Positions 28,581-37,494 of a stretch of DNA of 41,994 nucleotides are shown piece after piece. Under the pieces are notes generated by a model. The model saw nothing but the letters and a program-made list of their open reading frames with translations, searched no databases and was not told where the DNA came from. Origin of the DNA: Pleurocapsa sp. CCALA 161. GTDB taxonomy: Bacteria; Cyanobacteriota; Cyanobacteriia; Cyanobacteriales; Xenococcaceae. Within the stretch, counting starts at the first letter, position 1, and each line of letters opens with the position of its first letter. Where the stretch lies: NCBI RefSeq assembly GCF_003003995.1, contig NZ_PVWF01000039.1, forward strand, positions 1 through 41,994, written 5' to 3'. Made by a program: the position numbers and the translations under genes.

Positions 28581-29444
28581 TCATAAGGAACTAATCCGAC
28601 TTTTATAAGCTCGATTATCTAAGCCATCCCCTAGGTTGGCAGTTTTAGAATCGATCAGCTCTTTCAAGATTTTAATCCGCTCAGAAGTAGCAGGATGGGT
28701 GCTTAAAAAACTAGGAGTAGACCCACCACCAGCTTGTAATAATTTTTGCATAAAGCCCAAAATGCCAGAGGGAGCATAATTTGCTTTGGTCATATTATCT
28801 AAACCAAAGCGATCCGCTTCCAATTCATCAGAGCGACCATTAGGACGACTAACAGCTAGTTCTACACCAATTTGCACAGCATCACTACGGTCTAAACCTG
28901 CTGCGGAAAGCAATCCCTGTTTGACAGCGCTCTCGCGCATGTGTTCGATACTGTGACGAGCGGCAATATGTCCAATTTCATGTCCAATGACACTAGCTAA
29001 TTCTGCTTCATTATCTGCTGCTGCAATTAATCCTTTATTCACGTAGACATAGCCACCCATCGTGGCAAAAGCATTGATACCATCATCATCAACTATTTGA
29101 AAAGTATAAGGAATGTCTGAACGCTGACTGGTTTTTGCTAGTCGCTGACCAATCTGAGTAATGTAGTCTTCAATTGATTGATTACGGTATATTTTTGCCT
29201 GACCAGAGCTAATTAACTCTTGATTAATCGATTTCCCTAATTCTACTTCCTGAGCCTTGGAAATATTTGAGATTTGGACAACTTGAAGCCCGCTTTTAAT
29301 TAAGTCAAGCCAAGAAATACTAAAGCTAGGTTGAGCCTGAACTAGATTAATACTGATGCTGACGCAAACAGCAGTAAATGCGTAGATAAACCGACGATAA
29401 TAAGTTTTAGGTATATTAAATAAGCTAAATAATTGCTGAAACAT
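28581..29444 (-). CDS. M48-family metalloprotease
   Basis: A 287-aa zinc protease. The HExxH motif is H155-E156-H159 in SVIGHEIGHIAARH, with the third ligand likely in ELEADRFGL. An N-terminal hydrophobic stretch (about residues 19-37, ending VQA) looks like a signal peptide or anchor, so the enzyme is probably periplasmic or membrane-bound. The short form without multiple membrane spans resembles the BepA/LoiP-type peptidases that act on misfolded envelope proteins. Its target here is unknown. It precedes eda by 19 bp. Confidence 0.9.
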   Translation of the reverse strand: MFQQLFSLFNIPKTYYRRFIYAFTAVCVSISINLVQAQPSFSISWLDLIKSGLQVVQISNISKAQEVELGKSINQELISSGQAKIYRNQSIEDYITQIGQRLAKTSQRSDIPYTFQIVDDDGINAFATMGGYVYVNKGLIAAADNEAELASVIGHEIGHIAARHSIEHMRESAVKQGLLSAAGLDRSDAVQIGVELAVSRPNGRSDELEADRFGLDNMTKANYAPSGILGFMQKLLQAGGGSTPSFLSTHPATSERIKILKELIDSKTANLGDGLDNRAYKSRISSL

Positions 29445-29566
29445 ATCGAAGTGACAAAAATTTAGGAAAGATAAATAGCGTATGAGATCGATTATGACGG
29501 CAAACTAGATGATTAAGTTGCCAAATATTTATTTATTATCTCAATTTGTAGATTGGGTAAATAAAG

Positions 29567-31204
29567 TTAATTTTGCTCGATATTATTAATCTTGTTCAAA
29601 GCCTTTTTCTGGTCAAATAAGATTTGCTGTTGGGGAATGGGAATGGGAATACCCGCTCGATCAAAAGCAATTTTAACTCGACGACGAAATTCTCTGGCGA
29701 CATCCCATTGCTGTAGTGGTTCGGTTTTAATCCAGACTCGAATTAAAATTCCGCGATCGCTAAATTGATCTACGCCTAAAATTTGAGGAAACTCCCAAAT
29801 GCGATCGCACCATTGACAATCTTCAGCTAGGGCTTGAGCTACTTGCTCGATTACTTCTAAAGCGCAGTCAATATCTGTTTGATATGCTACAGGAATAATC
29901 AGATCGGCTCTAGACCACTGACTAGATCGGTTGGACACAATCTCCACTGCACTATTGGGGATGGTAATCAATCGCCCTTCCGCATCTCTTAGCTGAGTAA
30001 TGCGTAAATTAATATTTTCCACCAGACCACCAACCGTGCCAATATCAACTACGTCGCCCACAGCATAGCGATCATCCCAGATAATTATAAAACCGTTGAT
30101 CGCATCCTTAATCAAGTTTTGGGAAGCTAAGGATAGACCTAAGCCAAAAATACCTGCGCCAGTTAACAATGGTGCCAGATTAACTCCATTGATCCAAAAA
30201 GCTGCTAGGATACCCACTCCCACCCAGATAATAGTTACTGTGCTACGCAAAATTCTGGTGGTAGTATTGATCCGTAACTTACCTCGCTGATTAACTTTTA
30301 GATCGCTAGACTGAGTATCGATTGCTGCTGCACTGATTTTGGCAATCAGAAAATAGGTCAACCGAACCAAAAAATAAACAATCAAGACGATCATGCCGAT
30401 CCGAAAGGGAATTCGCAAACTAGCAATCAGTAAAAAAGGAATGATTCGCGTTTGAGGATAAAGATTTAAAATTCCCAACGCTCCACCACACCAGATTAAG
30501 ACCTGAGCTAGTTGCAGCAGCCGAAATTGAATTTCAGTCAGATTCCATTTTTGACGTTGAGCCAACTGATCGGTAATAGAGAGAGTTTTCAGCTTTGAGG
30601 TGGGGGCAAGTTTTTTCGCTGACTTGCGTAAAGCTCTAACTTTTCGATCTAGAGGAAAATTACCTATCCAGACAACCAAAAAAATCAAGAGTCCGATAAT
30701 TACCTGCTGGCGTAAATATTGGGGCGATCGCTCTTTTTTGGCTGTTTGTAAACCCTGTTCAATGGCAAATTCAAGCTGTCGCGTCCTTACGGGAACACCA
30801 ACATCGTTAGCCTCAGCATCAATATTTGTCACGGTAAATAAACGTTCAGAGCGATCGCCAACAGTTATATATAAGTCTTGTAAATTGCCGTTAGGTTTGT
30901 CGTTAACTTCGATTTGGCTGTTTGGAACGGCTAAAGAGTCGGCACTTACTTGAGCAAAACGCTTTTGAATTTCATTAATTCTGTCACCCAATAATTCAGG
31001 ATCGGTGGCAGATAGCTTAAATAAACAGCGTCCGTCTAAACGAATACAGGCAGAATTGAGTGAGTTTTCTTGCACCTGGCGGAGCAAGCGAGAATAGATT
31101 GCTATATCTTGAATAAAGGGTAGCTGTGCTGCGCTGACGGGCAAAACAGTTGAGGTAATTCCTATAATTACAATCAAGATGATGCAGAGTTTTTTCCTAA
31201 GCAT
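29567..31204 (-). CDS. MscS-family mechanosensitive ion channel
   Basis: A 545-aa channel-like protein. From the ATG at 31204 it begins MLRKKLCIILIVIIGITSTV, a clear signal peptide ending near VSA. A GTG at 31243 would add 13 residues ahead of the signal and is less likely. A periplasmic N-terminal domain of about 150 residues follows, then several membrane helices. The pore helix and MscS core are LAPLLTGAGIFGLGLSLASQ and LIKDAINGFIIIWDDRYAVGD. The cytoplasmic vestibule continues with ITIPNSAVEIVSNRSSQWSR. Role: osmotic release valve or a related signalling channel. Confidence 0.93.
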   Translation of the reverse strand: MLRKKLCIILIVIIGITSTVLPVSAAQLPFIQDIAIYSRLLRQVQENSLNSACIRLDGRCLFKLSATDPELLGDRINEIQKRFAQVSADSLAVPNSQIEVNDKPNGNLQDLYITVGDRSERLFTVTNIDAEANDVGVPVRTRQLEFAIEQGLQTAKKERSPQYLRQQVIIGLLIFLVVWIGNFPLDRKVRALRKSAKKLAPTSKLKTLSITDQLAQRQKWNLTEIQFRLLQLAQVLIWCGGALGILNLYPQTRIIPFLLIASLRIPFRIGMIVLIVYFLVRLTYFLIAKISAAAIDTQSSDLKVNQRGKLRINTTTRILRSTVTIIWVGVGILAAFWINGVNLAPLLTGAGIFGLGLSLASQNLIKDAINGFIIIWDDRYAVGDVVDIGTVGGLVENINLRITQLRDAEGRLITIPNSAVEIVSNRSSQWSRADLIIPVAYQTDIDCALEVIEQVAQALAEDCQWCDRIWEFPQILGVDQFSDRGILIRVWIKTEPLQQWDVAREFRRRVKIAFDRAGIPIPIPQQQILFDQKKALNKINNIEQN

Positions 31205-31390
31205 ATAACTGACAAGGTTTTTGTGGCAATTAGCAAAATCCACTGCTAATCATAGTTTCGGAAAGTTAAATTCCTTGGGAGAATTTTTTTGAGTCTAAGG
31301 ATTGCTCTTTGGTACTATTGGTCAGACTACTAGATTTTAAGCTATGTAGCACAACTATTTTTTCATTCTCTATATGTATGAGCAATATTC

Positions 31391-32095
31391 ATGAGCAACC
31401 CAGAATCCCTTTGGTTGAACCATACTCTAGTTAATCTGGCCCTTCCTTTAGGAGTTGTCTTTATTTATCTGACCCTACTTGTGTTTGTCGCTGAAGTATT
31501 GAATCGCGTCATTACCAACGATGCTGAACTAACTCGCAAGGTGGTTCATATCGGCAGTGGCAACGTTATCCTGCTGGCGTGGTGGCTAGATATTTCTCGC
31601 GCAGTAATTGTGACTGCTGCAATCATCGCTGCGGCGATCGCTATTTTATCTTATCTCATCCCCATCCTGCCTAGCATTGAAAGTGTGGGACGCAGAAGCT
31701 TTGGCACTTTATTCTATGCTCTTAGTATGGGCATTTTAGCTGCTTATTTTTGGGTCGATACCCCCCAATACGCAGTCATCGGGATCTTAGTAATGGCATG
31801 GGGCGACGGGATGGCTGCAATTATTGGACAACGTTTTGGGAAACACAAGTATCAGATCGGTGCAATTACTAAAAGTTGGGAAGGCTCTGGGGCGATGACA
31901 GGAGCAGCTTTAATCGTTACTGGAGCAATTCTTTTGGCTGTAGAGGGTAATCACTGGCAGACATGGACAATTACTGTAGTGGTTGCCTTCGTCGCCACAG
32001 TTACTGAGGCTTTTTCTAAGCTAGGGATAGACAATCTGACTGTTCCTTTAGCTAGTGGATTTCTGTGTTTTTTGGGTATTCAAGTACTATCATGA
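31391..32095 (+). CDS. Phytol/dolichol kinase family membrane protein (VTE5-like)
   Basis: A 234-aa protein with about six or seven membrane helices. It belongs to the SEC59/DGK1/VTE5 group of CTP-dependent polyprenol or phytol kinases. Signatures are NDAELTRKVVHIGSGNVILL near the N-terminus and MAWGDGMAAIIGQRFGKHKY followed by KSWEGSGAM in the middle, which is the CTP-binding region. In cyanobacteria and plants such enzymes recycle phytol from chlorophyll into tocopherol. Substrate is inferred from the family. It is the first gene of a plus-strand run. Confidence 0.9.
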   Translation: MSNPESLWLNHTLVNLALPLGVVFIYLTLLVFVAEVLNRVITNDAELTRKVVHIGSGNVILLAWWLDISRAVIVTAAIIAAAIAILSYLIPILPSIESVGRRSFGTLFYALSMGILAAYFWVDTPQYAVIGILVMAWGDGMAAIIGQRFGKHKYQIGAITKSWEGSGAMTGAALIVTGAILLAVEGNHWQTWTITVVVAFVATVTEAFSKLGIDNLTVPLASGFLCFLGIQVLS

Positions 32096-32151
32096 ATTAA
32101 AATTACCGAAACAAATCTTAAACTACTCAAACTCTTTTAATTATTTTAAAC

Positions 32152-32346
32152 ATGGCAGAATCCACCTCTGAACCAAGACACAATGAAATAGTCGAATCAG
32201 GAGAAACTAAGCCAAAAGATAGCTATATTAAATTGGCAATGAGAAATATGGTTCGCAAGGGGAAACAATCTCTATGGCATTTTTTCCTCACTACAGTCGG
32301 TTTAGTCGGTCTTTTGGTCGCACTAGCTTATTTAACCAAACCATAA
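32152..32346 (+). CDS. DUF3285-family small membrane protein
   Basis: A 64-aa protein with a charged N-terminal half and one C-terminal membrane helix (about residues 43-61). The conserved middle YIKLAMRNMVRKGKQSLWHF matches the DUF3285 family of cyanobacteria, whose function is unknown. The ATG at 32152 is used. It ends 7 bp before ybeY, so the two are likely co-transcribed. Confidence 0.88.
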   Translation: MAESTSEPRHNEIVESGETKPKDSYIKLAMRNMVRKGKQSLWHFFLTTVGLVGLLVALAYLTKP

Positions 32347-32353
32347 CCACAAT

Positions 32354-32878
32354 ATGAATGTAGCTGTTGGACAATCTATAAATAGCGAGATTTATGTCGA
32401 AAATGATTATATGGGTAATTTATCCCCAGAAGACCTAAATCAGGTTAAGTCAATTGATTGGGTCGGTTGGTTTCAAAATTGGCTGAATTTTTTAAATCTA
32501 ACTATTGATTTACCTCAAGATTGTGAATTGAGCTTAAAATTAACAGGCGATCGCCAAATTCAACAATATAACCATCAATATCGTCGCCTAGACCACCCTA
32601 CTGACGTTTTAGCATTTGCTAGTACCGAGACAGATCTAATCCTTCCTGCCGAGTTTACAGAGCCTTTATATTTAGGAGACATAATAATATCTTTAGATAC
32701 GGCGGGGAGGCAAGCTAAAGAGCAAAAACATCCTGTAAAAGTGGAATTAGCTTGGTTATCGACCCACGGATTACTACATCTGCTCGGATGGGATCACCCT
32801 GATGATGAGAGTTTACAGCAAATGTTAGCCCTACAAAAAAAAATGATCTATTCTCTGAATTCTTTCAAATTCGATTGA
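32354..32878 (+). CDS. ybeY: Endoribonuclease YbeY (rRNA maturation)
   Basis: Metal-dependent RNase needed for 16S rRNA 3'-end maturation and ribosome quality control. The 174-aa protein has the zinc-binding HGxxHxxGxDH motif with H138, H142 and H148 (STHGLLHLLGWDHPDD). The preceding TDVLAFAS and LGDIIISLDTA segments are typical. The N-terminal 25 residues before the conserved part are variable, so a later start cannot be excluded. It is followed by dgkA and trpG; as I recall the same order occurs in Synechocystis 6803. Confidence 0.95.
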   Translation: MNVAVGQSINSEIYVENDYMGNLSPEDLNQVKSIDWVGWFQNWLNFLNLTIDLPQDCELSLKLTGDRQIQQYNHQYRRLDHPTDVLAFASTETDLILPAEFTEPLYLGDIIISLDTAGRQAKEQKHPVKVELAWLSTHGLLHLLGWDHPDDESLQQMLALQKKMIYSLNSFKFD

Positions 32879-32995
32879 TTACCAAGTTTTACACAACTTT
32901 AGACTGTCTAATTTGAACATTTCAATTGATAAACCTTGAGTTATGATGACGTTATAAATTAAGTACATATACGGACTACAATTGTATCTTTCGCC

Positions 32996-33502
32996 ATGAT
33001 CAAATCGAGCAAAAGAGCTAATCCAACGCAGTTTATATTAAATATATCTATGAAATCTTCTACTGTTGCTCCTACTGCCCCAGAACCCAAATCTAACCAA
33101 AAAATAATTCGTGACTTAGCCTGGCAGGTCGCTCCCAACTTGTTTTTAAGCTTTAAATATGCTTGGGCGGGGGTAACGTACGCCTTTGCCACTCAAAGAA
33201 ATTTTCGGATTCATACCTTTGTCGGTATTTTTGCTTTAAGCATGGGGGCTTGGTTGCAGGTATCAGCAGTGGAAATGGCAATTATTGCCATGACTTGTGC
33301 TGTAGTTATGGTTTTAGAATTGATTAATACAGCAATTGAAGCGGTAGTAGATTTAACGGTTAAGCAAAGCTACCATGAATTGGCTAAGATAGCTAAGGAT
33401 TGCGCCGCTGGAGCAGTTTTGATTAGTGCGATCGCCGCGGTTATTGTTGCCACCTGCATCTTGCTACCGCCATTGTTTCAGCGTATTATGCTTATGATGT
33501 AA
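32996..33502 (+). CDS. dgkA: Diacylglycerol/undecaprenol kinase family protein
   Basis: Small integral membrane lipid kinase of the DgkA family. The conserved start SFKYAWAGVTYAFATQRNFRIH and the catalytic ELINTAIEAVVDLTV segment are seen, with three membrane helices (about residues 74-92, 95-115 and 138-160). In Gram-negative bacteria it recycles diacylglycerol; in Gram-positives it acts on undecaprenol, and the sequence does not decide. The first 45 residues are not conserved. The ATG at 32996 is used, but one at 33050 is also possible. It ends 13 bp before trpG. Confidence 0.9.
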   Translation: MIKSSKRANPTQFILNISMKSSTVAPTAPEPKSNQKIIRDLAWQVAPNLFLSFKYAWAGVTYAFATQRNFRIHTFVGIFALSMGAWLQVSAVEMAIIAMTCAVVMVLELINTAIEAVVDLTVKQSYHELAKIAKDCAAGAVLISAIAAVIVATCILLPPLFQRIMLMM

Positions 33503-33515
33503 TGGAGATCCAAAC

Positions 33516-34118
33516 TTGATTATAGTTATTGATAATTATGATAGCTTTACCTATAATTTGGTGCAATATTTGGGCGAACTAGCTCAAGAATTGCCAGTAG
33601 CATCGGATATTCGCGTTTATCGTAATGATGCGATCGACATTGAGACAATTGCTCAATTAAAACCTGACGGTATTTTAATTTCTCCAGGTCCAGGTCGTCC
33701 AGAAGATGCGGGGATCTCGCTTCAGTTAATTGAAAAATTTGGTTCAGAAATTCCTATTTTGGGGGTTTGTTTAGGTCATCAAAGTATTGGTCAAGTTTTT
33801 GGGGGGAAAATTATCTCAGCGCCAGTACTAATGCATGGGAAAACTTCCCCTATACATCATCAAAACCAGGGAATATTTGCAGGGATAGATTCACCTTTTA
33901 CCGCCACAAGATATCACAGTTTAGTAATTGAGCCTGAGACTATTCCCGACATTTTAGAAATTACTGCTTGGGTAGAAGACGGAACCATTATGGGGGTGCG
34001 TCATCGAGACTATCATCATCTTCAGGGAGTGCAGTTTCACCCCGAAAGCATTTTGACAGATCATGGCAAATCATTGTTACGTAATTTTTTAAAATCTTTG
34101 GGTCAAGTAAAGATATGA
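33516..34118 (+). CDS. trpG: Anthranilate synthase component II / aminodeoxychorismate synthase glutaminase subunit
   Basis: Class I glutamine amidotransferase that supplies ammonia to TrpE and often to PabB. The 200-aa chain begins IIVIDNYDSFTYNL. The catalytic triad is Cys85 in GVCLGHQS with His175 and Glu177 in QFHPES. The start codon is TTG at 33516 with GGAG nine bases upstream, and no ATG fits. The stop overlaps the next gene by four bases (ATGA), so they are translationally coupled. Tryptophan synthesis continues with trpD at 35.7 kb, not in the same unit. Confidence 0.94.
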   Translation: MIIVIDNYDSFTYNLVQYLGELAQELPVASDIRVYRNDAIDIETIAQLKPDGILISPGPGRPEDAGISLQLIEKFGSEIPILGVCLGHQSIGQVFGGKIISAPVLMHGKTSPIHHQNQGIFAGIDSPFTATRYHSLVIEPETIPDILEITAWVEDGTIMGVRHRDYHHLQGVQFHPESILTDHGKSLLRNFLKSLGQVKI

Positions 34119-34888
34119 AACGGCGACAGTTAATCCGTTATGGTGGGATGGGGATCGCAACGGCGATTTCTTTAGTCTCGATCAATCGCTTTCCAGCTAT
34201 AGCTCAAGATTCAGATGGAGTCACAATCCAATATCTAGGACACACCTGCTTCCTTTTTACAGGCAGTGGTTTAAAGGTATTAGTTAATCCCTATCAAGCT
34301 GCTGGCTGCACTGCTGGATACACTCTACCCGACTTACAGCCAGATGTAGTTTTGGTTAGTAGCTTTCTCACAGATGAAGGAGCGATCAATTCAGTCAAGG
34401 GAAATCCTGAAGTTATTAGCCAACGTGGCGTACATAATTTTAGGGGCATTAAGTTTCAAGGATTTTCTCTTGCCCATGATCGCGAGGCTGGTCGAAGATT
34501 TGGCAATAATATTGCCTGGCGCTGGAATCAAGGAGGAGTCGATATCCTGCATTTGGGTGGTGCTGCTGGGGCTTTAGAAACAGAAGATAAAATTCTCCTA
34601 AGTGGTGCAGATATTCTGTTAACTCCTGTAGGTGGGGGTATCAAAGCCTACAATCCTCAAGAAGCAAGAAAAGTTGTTAAAATTCTCAACCCCAAGATGG
34701 TAATTCCTACTCACTATCGTACTGCTGTAGCTAGTAAAAAAGACTGCGATTTAGCTCCCGTCGAGGAGTTTTTAGCCTTAGTGGCAGATTTGAAAGTTGC
34801 TCAGGTAGGAAGCGATCGCTTTAAAGTTAAAAAATCTTACTTAAAAAATGATCAAACTTTAGTTAGAGTACTAGACTACACCTCATAA
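34115..34888 (+). CDS. Exported metallo-beta-lactamase-fold protein lacking the usual HxHxDH motif
   Basis: A 257-aa protein with a twin-arginine-like signal (MKRRQLIRYGG, cleavage near AIA-Q31). The mature part resembles UlaG-like MBL-fold proteins. It keeps H43 (YLGHTCFLF), H121, H146 (ILHLGGAAG), D166 and H200 (VIPTHYRT). The strand where the HxHxDH zinc site normally lies reads VLVSSFLTDEGA (residues 79-90) without histidines. Similar cyanobacterial proteins appear to share this change, so it may be a real subgroup with altered or no metal catalysis. It overlaps trpG by 4 bp. Confidence 0.82.
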   Translation: MKRRQLIRYGGMGIATAISLVSINRFPAIAQDSDGVTIQYLGHTCFLFTGSGLKVLVNPYQAAGCTAGYTLPDLQPDVVLVSSFLTDEGAINSVKGNPEVISQRGVHNFRGIKFQGFSLAHDREAGRRFGNNIAWRWNQGGVDILHLGGAAGALETEDKILLSGADILLTPVGGGIKAYNPQEARKVVKILNPKMVIPTHYRTAVASKKDCDLAPVEEFLALVADLKVAQVGSDRFKVKKSYLKNDQTLVRVLDYTS

Positions 34889-35057
34889 GCATGATTATTT
34901 TTAATGACGGCGATCGCTAACATTGTAGTATAACTTTTGCATAAATGAACTTTGCCGATGCTAGTTTTAATTTCCGAATACATCTAGCTGTATACCTTTT
35001 AGGGTTAAGAGTCATTTAGGGCAAGAGGTATAGTCTTAAGCATTTGCGGATCAAAAG

Positions 35058-35558
35058 CTATTTACATCCTAGTGATTCGCGAGTATCTACTCCAGTTTGC
35101 GGATTTACTCCCGTTGCCTTTTCACAAAGTTGTTTAACCTGCCACTTTTCTAAGACAGCAAAAGTAAAATCTGCTCCGTTTATAATTGCATCTTTAAAAG
35201 TAGAGAAAGACAAAATCGATTCCTGAAAATTGGCATTTGTCAAGTCTGCACCATCAAAATTAGTCAAATAGCCAAACCCATAACTAAAATCTGCTCCAGA
35301 GAGATTAGCCCCTGCTAAATTAGAAGCATTAAATACTGCTCCTCGAATATCTGCGTTGCTGAAGTTTGCTTCTGCCAAATCGACTCGGGCAAAATCTACG
35401 CTCTGCAAGACTTTCCCCGAAAAGTCTTTATTTTTTAAATCAGATTCGCTATAGGTGGAGGGAGTTACAGCAGAAGAACTGCCAGCTAAAGCGGGAACAG
35501 GAAAAATTAAGAGAATTAGCAGCAACAAAAGTGCGCTTAGTCGGAGAAAATGTTTCAT
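35058..35558 (-). CDS. Lumenal pentapeptide-repeat protein
   Basis: A 166-aa secreted protein. Residues 1-25 form a hydrophobic signal peptide ending PALA. Pentapeptide repeats of the A(D/N)Lxx type follow, such as [20 protein letters not shown] and [14 protein letters not shown], forming a right-handed quadrilateral helix. A C-terminal segment with two cysteines (C144 and C165, LCEKATGVN and SLGCK) may form a disulfide. It resembles plant thylakoid lumen pentapeptide proteins of about 15-17 kDa. Function unknown. It is divergent from trpD. Confidence 0.9.
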   Translation of the reverse strand: MKHFLRLSALLLLLILLIFPVPALAGSSSAVTPSTYSESDLKNKDFSGKVLQSVDFARVDLAEANFSNADIRGAVFNASNLAGANLSGADFSYGFGYLTNFDGADLTNANFQESILSFSTFKDAIINGADFTFAVLEKWQVKQLCEKATGVNPQTGVDTRESLGCK

Positions 35559-35667
35559 GGATTAAATTTATTTTTCAGCAAATTTAGCTAAAAAGAATAT
35601 TGTTTCTAATTGTAAATCTTCTTCTGTACCTAGTGCGAAAAATTCCGTTAAATTCGCCAAAACAATC

Positions 35668-36714
35668 ATGAATAATCAAAAATCTCTAGATTTTAGTAGT
35701 TTGCTACAACAGCTCCTAGATAATCAATCTCTTTCCCAGTCTCAAGCTTCACAACTAATGGAGGGATGGTTAACAGCGCAAATTCCTGAAGTCATGTCTG
35801 GGGCAATCTTAGCAGCTATTCAGGCTAAGGGAGTGTCTGCTAGCGAATTAGCAGGGATGGCACAGGTATTAAAAAATCAATCTCTGCAACAGCAGTTAAG
35901 CACATATGCTGTTCCTGTAATCGATACCTGTGGCACAGGAGGCGACGGCTCATCCACCTTTAATATTTCTACAGCCGTTGCCTTCGTGGCAGCAGCAGCG
36001 GGTATTAAAGTGGCCAAGCATGGTAATCGCTCCGCCTCCAGCAAGGTGGGTTCGGCAGATGTTTTGGAATATCTAGGAGTCGATTTAACGGCTTCTCCAG
36101 AGAAAGTCATCGCAGCAGTAGAAAATGTTGGAGTTACCTTTTTATTTGCTCGTGGTTGGCATCCTGCCATGAAAAGTATTGCCCCTTTACGCAGCACTCT
36201 AAAAATCAGAACAATCTTTAATCTTTTAGGACCACTAGTTAATCCTCTTTGTCCTACAGGACAAGTTATTGGAGTCTATGACAGTAAGTTTATTCATAGT
36301 ATGGCAGAAGCTTTAAATCTGTTGGGGATTAAAAAAGCGATCGCCCTACACGGTCGAGAAAAGCTAGATGAATCTGGATTAGGAGATCTTACCGATTTGA
36401 TGATAGTTAACCAGGGAAAAATTAGACCTGATACAATTAATCCCCAAACATTGGGCTTAAAACCTGCACCACTAAGTGAATTAAAAGGTGGAGATGTTGA
36501 AGAGAATGCCACAATTTTACGCAATGTACTTCAGGGTAAGGGAACAAAGGCACAGCAGGATGCAGTCGCTCTCAACACTGCTCTTGCCCTACAGGTTGGA
36601 GAACTTGTACCTTTGGGAAATTACGTTCAAGGGGTTACCATTGCCCAAGAAATTATCAGTAGTGGCGCTGCTTGGTTTAAATTAGAAGAATTGGTCAACT
36701 TCTTGAAAAGTTGA
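35668..36714 (+). CDS. trpD: Anthranilate phosphoribosyltransferase
   Basis: Second step of tryptophan synthesis, joining anthranilate with PRPP. The 348-aa protein has the glycine-rich PRPP loop [14 protein letters not shown] (86-99), the anthranilate-binding [18 protein letters not shown], and [13 protein letters not shown]. Length is normal. The ATG at 35668 opens the conserved helical domain. It converges closely (19 bp) with the Cys-cluster gene downstream. Confidence 0.96.
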   Translation: MNNQKSLDFSSLLQQLLDNQSLSQSQASQLMEGWLTAQIPEVMSGAILAAIQAKGVSASELAGMAQVLKNQSLQQQLSTYAVPVIDTCGTGGDGSSTFNISTAVAFVAAAAGIKVAKHGNRSASSKVGSADVLEYLGVDLTASPEKVIAAVENVGVTFLFARGWHPAMKSIAPLRSTLKIRTIFNLLGPLVNPLCPTGQVIGVYDSKFIHSMAEALNLLGIKKAIALHGREKLDESGLGDLTDLMIVNQGKIRPDTINPQTLGLKPAPLSELKGGDVEENATILRNVLQGKGTKAQQDAVALNTALALQVGELVPLGNYVQGVTIAQEIISSGAAWFKLEELVNFLKS

Positions 36715-36733
36715 AGTGTTTAAGGGCAGAATT

Positions 36734-37123
36734 CTAATTCTGAGTAGTTTCTTGATTATAATGTTTTAGTTCTGGGCTTTCTACTCCATAAACACCAGTA
36801 ATCTGCTCTTGACAACAGGCGATCGCAAATTCATTAAACTCTATTGGCTCAATGCCAAACATAGATTCAAAGTTATCTGGCTGTACTCGACAAAAACGGG
36901 GACGCTGCTCGTATATTTGACATTTACGATGGTCATGGTCGTAATTAATACACCAGCCGTCTTCCCCCACCATATTCAAATATGTCTCTAACTCTTCTTT
37001 GGGTAAATATTCTTCGAGATCTGGTCGTTCTTCAGGGGTAAGGTTGCAGCAAGCGCCACAACCAGAAACGCACTGCCATTTACCAATCTGCTTATCTTTA
37101 ATTGTTAATTTAGATTTTTTCAT
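36734..37123 (-). CDS. YkgJ-family cysteine-cluster protein
   Basis: A 129-aa protein of the YkgJ/CxxCxxCC family, likely metal or iron-sulfur binding. Cysteines are at 18, 22, 25 and 26 (CVSGCGACC), then 58, 68 and 78 (GWCIN, KCQIY, FCRVQP), and a CC pair near the end (103-104). The function in cyanobacteria is unknown. The ATG at 37123 overlaps the TAA of a decayed LysR fragment just upstream (TAATG), a spacing that could once have given translational coupling. Confidence 0.9.
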   Translation of the reverse strand: MKKSKLTIKDKQIGKWQCVSGCGACCNLTPEERPDLEEYLPKEELETYLNMVGEDGWCINYDHDHRKCQIYEQRPRFCRVQPDNFESMFGIEPIEFNEFAIACCQEQITGVYGVESPELKHYNQETTQN

Positions 37124-37287
37124 TACTTGATATTTTCTAATTTATCTTGATTGAGGGCGATAACTTGCTCCTTTGTAAAAAGTTGTAACATTTTGATTTC
37201 TACTTGAGGATAGCGCGATCAAAACTGCCTAATTAACTTTGGCAATAAGTGATAATTCCGTTGGTTAAACTTTACTGGTTTTACCAT
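37123..37287 (-). pseudogene. Remnant of a LysR-type regulator substrate-binding domain
   Basis: On the minus strand the reading frame from 37287 gives NYHLLPKLIRQF, then a TGA stop, then SRYPQVEIKMLQLFTKEQVIAL and NQDKL before a final TAA. This is the typical N-terminal part of a LysR substrate-binding domain (LP-x-LLRQFR-x-x-YPxVE, then an EQ-x-x-AL segment). The TGA replaces the usual arginine of QFR. Neither the DNA-binding helix-turn-helix nor the rest of the effector domain is present nearby. The fragment ends at TAATG, overlapping the Cys-cluster gene start. Confidence 0.75.
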
Positions 37288-37354
37288 TGAAACAATCAAT
37301 TTTCAGTAGTTTTTTAGATTAGCTTTAAGATTACCTCAATTTCTACATTAAACT

Positions 37355-37436
37355 TCTTGCACGAATCATAATGAACTAGCTTCCCAAGAGGGAAAAGGGA
37401 AAAGGGAAAAAGAATTAATCTTTTATTCATGCAAGA
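37355..37436. mobile_element. Small MITE-like element with terminal inverted repeats and GGGAAAA array
   Basis: TCTTGCACGAAT (37355-37366) and ATTCATGCAAGA (37425-37436) are inverted copies with one mismatch. Between them lie three perfect GGGAAAA heptamers (37390-37410). The 82-bp unit has no coding capacity. Terminal inverted repeats with short length suggest a non-autonomous element or a dispersed intergenic repeat, but no target duplication was defined. Confidence 0.5.
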
Positions 37437-37494
37437 GGTCTAAGCAACTAAGCAACTCCTAGGGAACTAGCTACTAAAACGGCGATCGCCTTAG

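Noticed and set aside
34991-35032. TATACCT/AGGTATA inverted repeat between the MBL-fold and pentapeptide genes
   Set aside because: The arms are only 7 bp with a 28-base spacer and no T tract, so it is too weak to call a terminator or operator.
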